Origin: an uncultured Pseudomonadales bacterium
Lineage (GTDB): Bacteria > Pseudomonadota > Gammaproteobacteria > Pseudomonadales > Azotimanducaceae
Reading direction: 5' to 3'
Assembly (NCBI GenBank): GCA_958296165.1
Contig: OY282447.1
Span: 3,472,001 to 3,536,000, forward strand
Length of the DNA: 64,000 nt
The translations under genes were made by a program, and so were the position numbers. Each line of letters starts with the position of its first letter. The stretch's first letter is position 1. This document shows positions 43,713 to 54,085 of the stretch, piece by piece. The notes under the pieces are model-generated. The model searched no databases, had not been told where the DNA came from, and saw only the letters and a program-made list of their open reading frames with translations.

Positions 43713-44060
43713 ATGCCGATCCACCATTTCACGCTAATCGTCGACGGTGCAGACTTGCAGGATGAATCCGTGGTGAACAGCCTGTTTGAATCAGGATGCG
43801 ACGATGCGCTGGTCGGCAGCACAGACGGCGTTCAATTCATTGATTTCGATAGAGATGCTGCCAGCCTGAAAGCGGCGATTCAGTCCGCCGTGGCCGATGC
43901 AGAGCGCGTGCACGGTATTCGAGTGCTGCGCGTGGCCAATGCCAGGCTGACGTCAATGGAGGACATCGCCGCTCGTACGACGAACCATGTACCGGGAGAC
44001 GACCAAGCTCGTGGCAGACTTGGCGGAGAAGCCAAGCGGCCTCCGGGAATCAGTCGATAG
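43713..44060 (+). CDS. Hypothetical protein, toxin-antitoxin-associated type
   Basis: ATG 43713 follows AAGGATG; an ATG at 43677 is an alternative start. The first 85 residues, MPIHHFTLIVDGADLQDESVVNSLFESGCDDALVGSTDGVQF then DFDRDAASLKAAIQSAVADAE, match a recurrent small family often encoded beside toxin-antitoxin genes. The C-terminal 25 or so residues (HVPGDDQARGRLGGEAKR) do not look like the family end, and the next frame picks up a plausible continuation at about 43987, so the 3' part may be rearranged. Confidence 0.5.
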   Translation: MPIHHFTLIVDGADLQDESVVNSLFESGCDDALVGSTDGVQFIDFDRDAASLKAAIQSAVADAERVHGIRVLRVANARLTSMEDIAARTTNHVPGDDQARGRLGGEAKRPPGISR

Positions 44061-44070
44061 GTCGACCAAC

Positions 44071-44259
44071 ATGCCCAAGGTGCGACCTGGCGACAAGCTC
44101 AGCGTCGATCTGCTCAACGATCATCGCATTCAGCTACGGCCGAAACCGGGGCAACCGGTATGGACGATTTTCGGGTTGCTAGAGCAGTCCAACACGGAGC
44201 GCTTGTCGATAGAAGAGATCGGGGAAGCCTCTGCCGCCGGCTGGGCCGGTGAAGAGTGA
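44071..44259 (+). pseudogene. AbrB/MazE-like antitoxin, N-terminus lost
   Basis: VRPGDKLSVDLLNDHRIQLRPKPGQPVWTIFGLLEQSNTERLSIEEIGEASAAGWAGEE is the body of an AbrB-type antitoxin that normally starts about 20 residues earlier with a K-x-Q-V-T-L strand. Here the frame extends upstream to 43987 through unrelated sequence, so the N-terminal DNA-binding strand was lost or replaced at a junction near 44070. It overlaps the PIN fragment by four bases. Confidence 0.6.
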
Positions 44260-44362
44260 GGATCACCCTCGACGCGAACGTGCTCCTGCGCACCATGTGC
44301 TGAGAGACGACGCCGAACAGGCCGACGCAGCCGAGGCCCTGCGTGTGCCGGCCGTCCTCTGA
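44256..44362 (+). pseudogene. PIN-domain toxin remnant
   Basis: GTG at 44256 gives VRITLDANVLLRTM, the first strand and first Asp of a PIN toxin, then a frame change near 44295 and LRDDAEQADAAEALRVPAVL before a stop. This covers only the first third of a VapC. It is the dead partner of the AbrB-like antitoxin. Confidence 0.65.
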
Positions 44363-44484
44363 GACGCAACTACCGTCAGACTGACGCCTGACCCGCCGAG
44401 GACGCACACCCAGGATTACTGCTATGCGGTGTCTTGAACCAGCAGAGGTTGTAGCATAGGCCCTCGGTTTGACGGAGCAGCCGC

Positions 44485-44718
44485 ATGGCAAGTGTGTTCG
44501 AGTCGGATGGCAGTCGGTGGATAGTGCATATGGGTGCCCGCGAGCGGTCCGAGGTGACAATCGAAGTCCACATGAGCAGAGCCATGGCCGAGCAGATCGC
44601 CTCGCGAGAGACAGAGAGGATTAGGGCTCTCAACCCAGGGCGCGACATCGCGCCCGAGAGCGTTGGATCAGCGGTGATGAACGTTCTCGGTTTGTACGCG
44701 ACAGCGGAACGGATGTAG
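44485..44718 (+). CDS. Small hypothetical protein
   Basis: 77 residues beginning MASVFESDGSRWIVHMGARERSEVTIEVHMSRAMAEQIASRETERIRALNPGRD. The start of a helix in the middle and the basic end are not diagnostic. No clear ribosome-binding site was seen. It lies four bases before the VapB-like antitoxin and may be part of that operon; I do not recognise the family. Confidence 0.4.
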   Translation: MASVFESDGSRWIVHMGARERSEVTIEVHMSRAMAEQIASRETERIRALNPGRDIAPESVGSAVMNVLGLYATAERM

Positions 44719-44721
44719 AGC

Positions 44722-44979
44722 ATGGCCGAGCCAGCGGAGGAGAGGTTCTACTTTCGGCCGCCGAACGCCACGGGCTGGACCGAAGATTTCAGCCCGGGGC
44801 ATAGACGGTCACATGGAGCAGATGGCGTGGCGCTCATCGCGTCGCCCGAGGTCGAAGCAGAGGCCGAGTCCGCGGAGCGGTGGCTTCATGCCTACTTTCA
44901 GAAGTTCAGCGGCCGCAGCCTCGCCGATGAGCTGATCGCCGAGCGACGAGATGAGGCGCGGCGCGAGTCGGGATCGTGA
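44722..44979 (+). CDS. VapB-like antitoxin
   Basis: 85 residues. The C-terminal end RWLHAYFQKFSGRSLADELIAERRDEARRESGS is typical of antitoxins that embrace a VapC toxin (the segment with SLADxLIAERRxEAxRE). The N-terminal half (MAEPAEERFYFRPPNATGWTEDF) is not a classic AbrB, so its DNA-binding fold is unclear. Its stop overlaps the toxin start by four bases (GTGA). Confidence 0.7.
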   Translation: MAEPAEERFYFRPPNATGWTEDFSPGHRRSHGADGVALIASPEVEAEAESAERWLHAYFQKFSGRSLADELIAERRDEARRESGS

Positions 44980-45356
44980 GCGCCGTGCTCGATGCATCCG
45001 CACTGCTCGCTTATCTGCAGCAGGAGCCTGGTGCCGAGATAGTCGAGAGTACGCTCGGCGACGCGGTGATGTCGACGGTGAATTGGGCAGAGGTCGTACA
45101 GAAAGTCTCGCCTTCAGAAGGCGAGACGGTTCGGCTTCGTCACAGCCTCATGGCGCTTGGCTTGCGCTTCCTACCGCTATCCGTCGGTCAAGCGGAGATA
45201 GCGGGCAGGCTGCGAGAACGCACCGCTCGTCTAGGCTTGTCTCTTGGCGATCGGGCTTGCCTCGCGGTAGGCATGGAGATGAGTGACGCCGTTTACACGG
45301 CGGATCGCGCCTGGCTGCAACTGGCACCGGAGCTTGAAATTCTGGCGATTCGGTAG
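44976..45356 (+). CDS. vapC: VapC-family PIN-domain ribonuclease toxin
   Basis: 126 residues from GTG. The acidic residues of the PIN active site are visible: VLDASALLAYL (first Asp), NWAEVVQK (Glu) and LGDRACLAVG (Asp), with VYTADRAW holding the fourth. This arrangement is that of VapC mRNA or tRNA endonucleases. It is coupled to the antitoxin upstream and appears intact. The large methyltransferase gene starts about 120 bases further on. Confidence 0.85.
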   Translation: MSAVLDASALLAYLQQEPGAEIVESTLGDAVMSTVNWAEVVQKVSPSEGETVRLRHSLMALGLRFLPLSVGQAEIAGRLRERTARLGLSLGDRACLAVGMEMSDAVYTADRAWLQLAPELEILAIR

Positions 45357-45475
45357 GCTGCCACTTGCGCTGGCGTCTGGCTGGCACCGCTTGGCACGAA
45401 CAGCCCCGCAGCGCATCCCAAACCCCCGCTGCGTTAGCATCACCTAGCGCAAGAGCAACAACCCGCGGCCATCCC

Positions 45476-48400
45476 ATGCCCACCCTAACCGGCATCCATA
45501 ACGAGAACGAGTTCTTCAGCCACCACTACCTCGCCGAGATCTTCACCGGCGACATCCAAGCCACCATCGAGCGCTGGCGCAAGCAGGCCGAATCCACCTC
45601 CAACCCCGCCCCCAACGCCCAACTCCGCGCCCTCGCGCAGGAATACCTCCGCTTCCGCCGAGACTTCCAAAGAGAGCGCCGCACGAGCCACCGAATCATC
45701 CGCCAGCGCGAGTGGTTCCGGCTGCTGCTTGAAACCCTCGGCTACCGCTGGCAGCCCGCCAACCTCGTTCTGGAAGACGGTGCCGAAATCCCCATCCTCG
45801 CCGCCGAAGGCGCAACCGCCACACAACCCCCACGCCTGCTCGTCCTCGGTGCCTACGACGCCTACGGTGAAGGCGAAGACCCACTAGCCCTGAAACCCCA
45901 CCGCCGACAATTCCACGGCGAAGCACCTCCGCCAGAGGCCGTGCTGAACGAAACGTGGAACGCCATCGTCACCCGCCGGCTATTCTTCCCAACCGCAACC
46001 GCCCGCACCAGCCCCGCGCCAGAAGGCACTCTCATACAAACCCGCCCGCCGCGCTGGATACTCGTTCTCTCCTGCAACAGCGCCCTTCTGCTCGAACGCG
46101 GCAAGTGGACGCACAACCGCCTGCTGCGCTTCGATTTCGACGACATCCTCTCCCTGAAGGAAGACGCCACGCTGAAGGCCACCGCCGCCCTGCTGCACAG
46201 GGAGAGCCTTCAGCCGGGCAGCGCGAGCCGCGAAAGCCTGCTGGACGGCCTGGACGACAACAGCCACAAGCACGCCTTCGCCGTCTCCGAAGATTTGAAG
46301 CACGCCCTGCGCGAATGCATCGAACTCATCGGCAACGAAGCCATCCGGCACCTGCGCGAAGTGGCCAAGAGCCGCATCTACGACCGCCCGGGCGCCGCCC
46401 TCACCGATCAGCTAAGCCGCGAAGCCCTGCGCTACATGTACCGCCTGCTGTTCCTGTTCTACATCGAGGCGCGCCCGAACCTGCGCTACGCGCCGCTGGA
46501 CGCCGAAGCCTACCGCCAAGGCTACGGCCTGGAACGCCTGCGCGACTTGGAGATGACGCGCCTCACCACCGAGGAATCCCTGAACGGCTACCACCTGCAC
46601 CACAGCATCGAGCAGCTGTTCCGCCTCGTCCGTGAGGGCTTCAACGCGCAAGAGGACCTGCTGGCCCAGCGCCCGCGCAGCAACGGCTTCACCATGCGCC
46701 CGCTGGATAGCCGCCTGTTCCGCCCGCAAGCCACGCCGCTCTTGAACCAGGTGAAGCTGCGAAACCGCTGCCTGCAAGCAGTAATCCGCTTGATGTCTCT
46801 CTCCCGCCCGGGCACCGGGCGCGGCAGGCCGAAGCGTCGCGGCCGCATCTCCTACGCGCAGCTGGGCATCAACCAACTCGGCGCGGTATACGAAGCGCTA
46901 CTGGCCTACCGCGGCTTCTTCGCCGAAGAGGACCTGTACGAGGTGAAACCGGCCAATGCCGGCGAAACCCAAAACGCCCTCGCCACCGCCTACTTCGTGC
47001 CGCAGCGCGATCTCGGCCAGTACGCCGAAGAAGAGAAGGTGCAGGATCGCGACGAGAACGACCATCTGAAGCTGCGCGTTCACCAACGCGGCACGTTCCT
47101 CTACCGCCTGGCCGGGCGCGACCGGCAGAAGTCCGCCAGCTACTACACGCCGGAATCCCTCACCCGCACCGTGGTGAAGCACGCCCTGCGCGAACTGGTG
47201 ACGGAACACACGCCGGCGGACGACATCCTGAACATCACCGTATGCGAACCGGCGATGGGTTCCGCGGCGTTCCTGAACGAAGCCGTGAACCAGCTGGCGC
47301 AGCTCTACTTGGAACGCAAGCAGCGCGAACGGAATCGCCGCATCGAGCACGCCGATTACGCCGACGAACTGCAACGCACGCGCCACCACATCGCGGACCG
47401 CAACGTGTTCGGCGTGGACTTGAACCCGGTGGCGCTGGAACTGGCGGAAGTTTCCCTGTGGCTGAACGGCATCCACAAGGACGGCCACGTGCCGTGGTTC
47501 GGCTACCAGCTGATGTGCGGCAATTCGCTGGTGGGCGCACGCCGGCAGGTGTATCCGCGCAGCAAGCTCACGAAGCAGAAGAAGGCGAACCTGTGGTTCA
47601 ACAGCGCCCCGCAGCGCGTGCCTTGGCACACTGTTGAGAACGCAGCGCCCAGCCGCCCGCCCGGCACCGTCTACCACTTCCTGCTGCCGGACGACGGCAT
47701 GGCGAACTACCGCGACAAGGCCGCGAAGCTCTTGGAAGCCGACAACTTCGAGCGCATCAAGGTGTGGCGCAAGACGTTCTTCCAGCCCTTCGCGGACGAG
47801 GAAATCAAGGAACTGGAATCCCTCTCCAGCCGCGTGGACGAACTGTGGGCGGAGCACGTGAAGCAACTCGCCTACGACCGCGCCGCCACCGAGGACGCGC
47901 AGCCCGTGTGGGGCCAGCCGGAAGCAGCCCAGCGCGCCACGGCCAACGAGTGGAAGGACGCCATCCGCAGCCAGGGCGTGTTCAGCGAAGGCACGCGCAC
48001 CGCCAGCCCGTACCGCCGCCTGAAGCTGGTGATGGATTACTGGTGCGCCCTGTGGTTCTGGCCCATTGGCAAGGCCAATCTGCTGCCGAGCCGGCACGAT
48101 TTCCTAAACGAGATCACGCTGGTGCTGAGCACTTCGCTGTTCCAGCCGGACATCGGCCCCAACCAAACCGCCGACCTCTTCGGCGCCGAATACGCCGAAC
48201 ACGCCGGCGACACCGCCCGACACATCACCAACCAGCTCGGCATGTTGGATCTCGAGAAGCTGTTCGAGCTGTTCCCTCGGCTGAAGTTCGTGGACGAACT
48301 GGCGGCCCGTCATCGTTTTCACCATTGGGAACTGGCATTCGCGGACGTGTTTGCGGAGAAAGGCGGCTTTGATCTGGTGTTGGGCAACCCGCCGTGGGTG

Positions 48401-50447
48401 AAGGTGGAGTGGGAGGAAGGCGGCGTACTGGGCGACCGCAACCCGCTGTTCGTTCTGAGGAAGCATTCCGCCACGGAGATAACTGCATTGCGGGGCGAGA
48501 TGTTCGAGCGTTACGAAGGGCTCCAGGAGGCTTGGCTGGCGGAGTTGGAGGGAGCGGAAGCGACGCAGGGGTTTCTGAACGCGGGGCAGAACTATCCGTT
48601 GCTCGCCGGGCAACAGACGAACCTGTACAAGTGCTTTCTGCCGCAGGCTTGGATGATCGGGCGGGAAGAGGGAGTGGCTGGTTTCCTGCATCCTGAAGGG
48701 GTGTACGACGATCCGAAGGGTGGGGTGTTTCGGGAGGCGTTGTACGCGAGGTTGCGGGGGCACTTTCAGTTTCAGAACGAGAAGCGCCTGTTTTCCGAAG
48801 TGCATCACGAGACGCTGTTCAGCGTGAATGTGTATGGCGAGGGCCGGGATGTGCCGGCGTTCAAGCACATCGCCAATTTGTTCGCGCCTGGAACGGTGGA
48901 GGCATGCCTTGAGCATGATGGGCGCGGCGAGGTGCCGGGCATCAAGGACAAGGAAGGTTGGACGATAGCTGGCCACGCTGATCGCGTTGTAGAGATGGAT
49001 TCGACGGCGCTGGCGAACTTCGCCATGTTGTACGACGCAGCGGGAACGCCACCGCTGCGTGCGCGGCTGCCCGCGCTGCACGCGAAGACGCTGCTGGCGG
49101 TGCTGCGGAAATTTGCAGCGCATCCGAGACGGCTGGGCGATTTACCAGCGGACGAATACTGTGCTCCACGCCATTGGGACGAGACGCTAGCTCAACAGCA
49201 ACGAACCATCCGCCGCGAAACGCGTTTTCCGAAAGATCCATCAGAGCTGATTCTCTCCGGACCGCACTTCTTCGTTGGCAACCCGTTCAACAAGACGCCA
49301 CGCCCGGTCTGCACGCAGAATAGCCACTACGACGTGCTGGATCTCACCACGCTGGCAGACGACTACTTGCCTCGCACCAACTACGTCCCTGCCTGTAGTA
49401 CCGATGAATACGAAGCGCGGACACCGCGGGTGTCTTGGTGCGAGGACCACGAGGATGAACCGAGGCCGGTCACAGACTTCTACCGCCTAGTGAACCGCGA
49501 GATGGTAGGGCCAGCAGCGGAGCGCACCCTGATTACTGCGATTGTCCCGCGTCACGTCGCCACGTCCACATGCGTTACCACGGCCTTTCGAGACACGGGG
49601 AACGCTCATCGACTTCGCTGCTTTGGCTATGTCCATCGTCCTGGACTTCCTGATACGAACCGCAGGAGCCACCCATGTGCGCCTCTCGCAGCTGCGCTAC
49701 CTCCCCATCCTCACCGAAGATTGCGACCCACGCATCCGGGCCGCGTTAAGGATCAGAGCCTTACGCCTGTGCTGCCTCACCAACCACTACGCCGACCTGT
49801 GGTACGATGCCTGTATGTCTCAACAGCCTTCAATCGACGGCACCACGATGACCGCCATCGACGCCTTCCGCCAAGACGCTTGGACGCGCCAAGACCCGCG
49901 CCTGCCTAACGACTGGGCGCAACTAACCCCAGAATGGCACCGCGACCACGCCCTACGTAGCGACTACGCCCGCCGCCAAGCCCTAGTCGAAATCGACGTC
50001 TTGGCTGCAAAAGCCTTGGGGCTGACCTTGGACGAGCTCCAAACCATCTACCGCGTACAATTCCCCGTCATGCGCCAATACGAAGCCGAGACGTACTACG
50101 ACGCCAACGGACGCATCGTATTCACGCCTTCCAAGGGCTTGCCGGGCGTTGGCCTGCCCCGCAAGGCCATCAAGGACGACACCAACTACACGCTAGCGAC
50201 GCCAGACAGCGTGATCGAAGACATCGCGCTGGGATGGGAGGATGTCCGAGAACTTTGGAAGGGTACCGTCACCCGTTACACCATGCCTGCGGACATGCGT
50301 TTGGTAGATCGCCAAGCCAGCAACCCCGCCACCGTGCAGTACACGCCGCCGTTTGACAACGCAGGCCGCAAGCTTGATTATCACACTGCATGGATCGATG
50401 GGACTACGGGCCAAGTACCGCAAGGACGACGGCGGAATGACATTTAG
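45476..50447 (+). pseudogene. Large Eco57I-type N6-adenine DNA methyltransferase/restriction protein, one frameshift
   Basis: About 1650 residues starting MPTLTGIHNENEFFSHHYL. The methyltransferase region has motif I (TVCEPAMGSAAFLNEAV, near residue 590), preceded by SASYYTPESLTRTVVKHAL, and motif IV NPPWVKVEW near residue 970 for adenine-N6 chemistry. The N-terminal 400 or so residues are unassigned, and the C-terminal [18 protein letters not shown] is a usual end of such proteins. The frame changes near 49590, apparently by one extra base in GGGGAA, from VTTAFRDTG to [17 protein letters not shown]. If real, the C-terminal target-recognition part is lost; one sequencing error would restore a working gene. 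It resembles the methylases of BREX and DISARM. Confidence 0.85.
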
Positions 50448-50916
50448 CTCAATGAACTTCGAGAAGATCCTCGCAGCTGCGCTCGTGCTTGGTGCGGTGG
50501 TCTTCTCGATATTCTTCATCTTAGTTGCTACAGATCGAGAATTGACAGGGTTAGAAGCGACGTTTTTCCAAGTAGTGGTCCTCTTTCTAAGTCTCGCTGG
50601 GTCTTTCGTTGGTGGTCGTCAGTTCGCGACTACGTCGGCAGAGCAATCGCTTAGGCGACATGCGAAGTCGGCCTTCAGGCGTGCCCTGTCGCTCTACCGA
50701 GGTTTAAGCAGGATTGCGATGATCTTGACAGAGAATGCAGAGAATCGTTCAGACATACAAACGGTCTTGGCGGTCATTGAGGCTATCGTGAAAGAGCAGA
50801 TAGACACGGCTGACGACGCACTTGAGGATTGGCGCGAGATAGTTCCGGATGATACTGAAGCTCTAGAGAGGAGAATTTCGCCACGCTCTCACGGAGGAAC
50901 CAATGCTTCGGGGTAA
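50437..50916 (+). CDS. Two-helix membrane protein coupled to the methyltransferase
   Basis: 159 residues; ATG at 50437 overlaps the end of the methyltransferase frame by eleven bases. Two transmembrane helices (about residues 9-30 and 42-60, separated by a short loop [14 protein letters not shown]) are followed by a basic helical region ([28 protein letters not shown]) and an acidic tail. The plan resembles small SLATT-like effectors. The base composition is lower in GC than in the methyltransferase. No family is assigned. Confidence 0.6.
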   Translation: MTFSSMNFEKILAAALVLGAVVFSIFFILVATDRELTGLEATFFQVVVLFLSLAGSFVGGRQFATTSAEQSLRRHAKSAFRRALSLYRGLSRIAMILTENAENRSDIQTVLAVIEAIVKEQIDTADDALEDWREIVPDDTEALERRISPRSHGGTNASG

Positions 50917-51334
50917 AGTCGCTCGCATTCTGAATTCTAGGGAAGTAGCGCTGAACATCGGTTCAGCAGCCGGCGTAGAGGTCGGAATGAAGTTCAACAT
51001 TATGTCTGACAAAATGGAGGACATACGCGACCCTGACACCAAGGAGCCGTTGGGTTCCATAAATCGTCCTAAAGTACAGGTAAGGGTCTCCTATGTAGAA
51101 GAAAAACTGGCGGTAGCCTCCACATACAGAACAAGGAGGATCAATGTCGGTGGAACTAGAGCGCCTGGACTGCTCACGCAAGCACTTTCGTTCTCGGAAG
51201 CCTTGTCTCCACAAAAGTGGGTCGAAGAGAGAGAGACACTAAAGACGACCGAGAGTACATGGGAAGACTTGGAAGAGCATGAAAGCTATGTAAAAACAGG
51301 CGACGTTGTAGTGCAAGTCCGAGATATCGAGTAG
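50903..51334 (+). CDS. Hypothetical protein, OB-fold-like
   Basis: 143 residues; overlaps the preceding gene by 14 bases. The N-terminal [34 protein letters not shown], followed by ESKEPLGS-like DPDTKEPLGSINRPKVQVRV and VEEKLAVAST, resembles the FlgT C-terminal or similar OB-fold domains (G-x-V-x-x-V-x2-x-V-x-I-N-x-G). The C-terminal half is acidic. It is part of the methyltransferase transcription unit. Function unknown. Confidence 0.55.
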   Translation: MLRGKVARILNSREVALNIGSAAGVEVGMKFNIMSDKMEDIRDPDTKEPLGSINRPKVQVRVSYVEEKLAVASTYRTRRINVGGTRAPGLLTQALSFSEALSPQKWVEERETLKTTESTWEDLEEHESYVKTGDVVVQVRDIE

Positions 51335-51556
51335 TGTTTCAGATAGCGCGTCCTTGGCGGTGCCGTGGATATGTCGAGAGATGACGAGAAGGGGGGCGAA
51401 CGATGACCGGAGCGTCCGCGGACTGCGGCATGATAACGGAACTGCTGGATTCAATTGGCTGAACTGTAGGTGGAGGCGTCGTGATTTCTTGGCCCTCTGA
51501 TACGCTACCGTGTCGTACATCCCGTTAGTGCAGACACCAACCCACCACGATGTTGC

Positions 51557-51952
51557 TCACCGCAGTATCTTCCCCCAACGACGTTTCCATCGCGACCACC
51601 TAGTTCCTACATCCTGCTCCCGTTCCACATCTACACCACCTGCCCGTTCCCGCGCTAGACGACCACGCTCGATCGCTGCTTTGCTCATCCGACCGGCCCA
51701 GATCGCCTCGTTCCGCCTGATGAAATAATGCGACCTGCACTTTAGTGCCCATCCGCCAATAGAAGGATACAAAGAGACGTGCTTGCCATCGTAGGTCAGT
51801 GACCAGTCCAACGGTGTAATAGGTGTCACAACTTCACAGCCGCAACCGCACAGACACAGGTGGCACACCACCTTACACGGAAGGCACACATAGATGACTC
51901 TTGGACGCATTGTGTCTGGTATAGATTCAACAAACGCTGGTTCGACTTTCAC
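51557..51952 (-). CDS. DUF6527 zinc-binding protein of a ubiquitin-like system
   Basis: 131 residues from a GTG that overlaps the E1 stop by four bases. FVESIPDTMRPRVIYVCLPCKVVCHLCLCGCGCEVVTPITPLDWSLTYDGKHVSLYPSIGGWALKCRSHYFIRRN is a clear DUF6527 protein. CHLCLCGCGC and CRSHYF supply cysteine and histidine ligands for a zinc site. Such proteins are encoded with ThiF-type E1 enzymes and ubiquitin-like proteins; their role is not established. The last 30 or so residues are basic. It ends the three-gene operon on the minus strand. Confidence 0.8.
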   Translation of the reverse strand: MKVEPAFVESIPDTMRPRVIYVCLPCKVVCHLCLCGCGCEVVTPITPLDWSLTYDGKHVSLYPSIGGWALKCRSHYFIRRNEAIWAGRMSKAAIERGRLARERAGGVDVEREQDVGTRWSRWKRRWGKILR

Positions 51953-53160
51953 CTCTCTGCTACCGTGCGCTTGGTCAGTACATGCAATTCGGTATCGTAG
52001 CTGGTATCTATTTCTTCATGTGACACATACACTCCCCTGTACTTTTTCCATTGGATAACCGCCAACGCTGCGTTCAACGCATTAAGTTCCACAATTTGTG
52101 CATTCGATGAATAAAAGTCCCGTTCCTCCGGATCAGAAAATCCGATGTATTTTCCTGCTAAGTCCAAGTTCCAGTCATCGTCCGGTGCTAATAAGGTCAC
52201 CGCAGTAAGGGCCTGAAATAGGCTATCGTCCGGGGTCCGTCGGACATGGACGCCCATACCTACGTGAACGAACGGTATCTTTAGCTGAAGCAGGCTAGAT
52301 ACTATGCTGTACTTGTCTCGCGGTCTATCAATAGCGAGAAACACAAAAGTTGCCGAAAGAAGAGATTCTGGTAGCTGCCCAAGAACTGGCTCTATGTGAG
52401 GAAAGATACGACGACGGAATTTGCTATATTTGTCAGCGAGATATTTAGCTTTATTTGGGCGGTCTTGGATTTCCTCTTTCGAGACAGCAGCTGGATACCG
52501 ATAGCCATTGTGGGCCTTAAGGATATCATCATCAAAGAGATGTATTTCAGCAACCGGCGTTCTGGCCACAAAATCTAGAATGTAGCTTCCCGTACCACCA
52601 GTACCAATAATAGCGACTATTTCCCGCTCAACCTTCTTGTTTATCAGATCTATGCCCCGGACACCGGCGGTTCCATCTCTATACATGAAGACGCTCTCGG
52701 ACTCCTCAAACGAAATTACTCTATTGGAGCGAGCAGTAGCAGATGAATCGATTGACGTAGCACTACGGGTCAGAAAGCCTGCGTATGTGGATACTTTGTC
52801 GAAGTAGTCGTCATAGTTTATCCAAGTTCCATCCGGCGACCTCTTCTTAATGGAGAGCTGGAATCGGACCTGGACGCCAGCTATCGTCTGCTCGTCCGAG
52901 GAGCAGACGGGGCTCTTTGGGAGCTCCATAAGTGAAGCGTTAGGCTCATCTCCTGACCACCACATAGTATGGTCGCCCGGTGGCAACGTTCTATTCGTGT
53001 CGTCCTCAATTCCGCACACGAGCGCACCTCGCTTGATCGATCCAGCGCTCTCGTAAGGTATGTCCTCGACGATGAGCGTTCCATCTCGGATTGCTAGGGC
53101 ATATCCCTCATCCAAGAGACGGATCAAGTCCTCGCTATGAGAGATCAAAGGGTGTGACAT
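51949..53160 (-). CDS. DUF6791-ThiF E1-like ubiquitin-activating protein
   Basis: 403 residues. The N-terminal half (about 1-150) is a DUF6791 domain (SEDLIRLLDEGYALAIRDGTLIVEDIPYESAGSIKRGALV). The ThiF half has the nucleotide-binding GTGGTGSYILDF (about 186-197) and LFDDDILKAHNGYR with the acidic residues for ATP and Mg. The family VFVCVDxGxxR position reads VFLAIDRPRDK, and the protein has only two cysteines, both in the DUF6791 half, so transfer of Ubl to a catalytic cysteine inside the ThiF half is not evident. It likely adenylates the Ubl encoded just upstream, overlapping it by 26 bases. Confidence 0.85.
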   Translation of the reverse strand: MSHPLISHSEDLIRLLDEGYALAIRDGTLIVEDIPYESAGSIKRGALVCGIEDDTNRTLPPGDHTMWWSGDEPNASLMELPKSPVCSSDEQTIAGVQVRFQLSIKKRSPDGTWINYDDYFDKVSTYAGFLTRSATSIDSSATARSNRVISFEESESVFMYRDGTAGVRGIDLINKKVEREIVAIIGTGGTGSYILDFVARTPVAEIHLFDDDILKAHNGYRYPAAVSKEEIQDRPNKAKYLADKYSKFRRRIFPHIEPVLGQLPESLLSATFVFLAIDRPRDKYSIVSSLLQLKIPFVHVGMGVHVRRTPDDSLFQALTAVTLLAPDDDWNLDLAGKYIGFSDPEERDFYSSNAQIVELNALNAALAVIQWKKYRGVYVSHEEIDTSYDTELHVLTKRTVAER

Positions 53161-53394
53161 TGATCAGAGTTCCGTCCTTGACTTTGAGCACTTCGCCAGC
53201 TTTCAGATCGCCTTCTTGCGGCCTTACGGCGTCGCTAAAGACCACACGAAAGCCGGGTTTTTCGAATTTGGTACCGTCGGGGTAGGCGAGACGAACCAAA
53301 TCCTCGAAACTGACGCTGTCGTCCTCCAGAATTTTCTCTTTGCCGTTGAGGTGTATGCGTATGCCTTAGTTTGGCCTTTGTCGTCAACATCCAT
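53135..53394 (-). pseudogene. Multiubiquitin-like small Ubl protein, one frameshift
   Basis: ATG 53394 (nine bases after AGGAG) gives MDVDDKGQTKAYA, then one base is missing near 53353 and the other frame reads IHLNGKEKILEDDSVSFEDLV, then KPGFRVVFSDAVRP, and ends EVLKVKDGTLINVTPFDLS. The pattern of a short strand, helix and KVKDGxxxNVTxxDxS end is that of bacterial multiubiquitin-type Ubl proteins encoded with E1 and DUF6527. The product would be about 86 residues. The last residues are not a Gly-Gly end. The frameshift may be sequence error or loss of function. Confidence 0.7.
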
Positions 53395-53663
53395 GATGCG
53401 AATCTCCTGCGTTGCGTATTTGGGTGTTACCGGCGCGTCTGCCACTAGGTGCAAATAGTCGCTACGCCGGCCAGACGAGGTTGCGTGGCGGTCACCGATG
53501 CCTGTGTGAGTCTACACCAAATTATGGGGATTGGACGTCTTCAGTTCAACCTCTCAGAAGCCTCATGGAACCCCAGCGATCGCTTGAGACGCTAGGCCGT
53601 TCGATGGCCCGTACGGATCGCGCCGCGTACCCGTCGTGCTTAGCGTGGAGGCGACTGCCTCCT

Positions 53664-53897
53664 TCACCCCCTAGGCGGGAAGGGATCGTTGCCATGGCTG
53701 TCGCTGCTGCTAATCCGCCCGTCCTTGTTGTGGATTCGCAATTCCGTGCCTTGGTTGCGGCTGATCTTGCGGGCGCTGTCTATCGCTTCTTGCTTGGTGT
53801 TGTGGTGTGAGCTTGCGCGAGGGGCACCGCCTCTCTTTACATCCCAACCTCCGTTCGGGTTTGACACCACATGGTGCGTTTCGGGTCCTTTGGCCAT
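53664..53897 (-). CDS. DUF2188 protein
   Basis: 77 residues starting MAKGPETHHVVSNPNGGWDVKRGGAPRASSHHNTKQEAIDSARKISRNQGTELRIHNKDGRIS, the classic DUF2188 sequence: a strand-rich start with H-V-V and W-D-V, then a helix ending in ARKISRNQGTE and a last strand. The family is small, widespread and of unknown role. It ends SDSHGNDPFPPRG. It lies between the Ubl operon and the first helicase copy. Confidence 0.8.
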   Translation of the reverse strand: MAKGPETHHVVSNPNGGWDVKRGGAPRASSHHNTKQEAIDSARKISRNQGTELRIHNKDGRISSSDSHGNDPFPPRG

Positions 53898-54085
53898 TGT
53901 CACTGCCTTTGCTAAGGTTGCTGTACGAATAGCCACCATAATGGAGGCATCCCTGACGAAAATCAACCCCTGATTTTGCCAACCAGAGTAACTCGTGGTT
54001 GAACGCCAGCCGGGCACTTCCGGCCGGTTGTCATCGAGCCCACCTCTCTCCGTGTACGCCACGCCAGCGTGAGCGGACGGCGCAA

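Noticed and set aside
51239..51520. Minus-strand frame after DUF6527 as a fourth Ubl-operon gene
   Set aside because: It starts beyond a gap of unlike sequence, is antisense to the hypothetical gene at 50903-51334 and shows no E2 or JAB motif.
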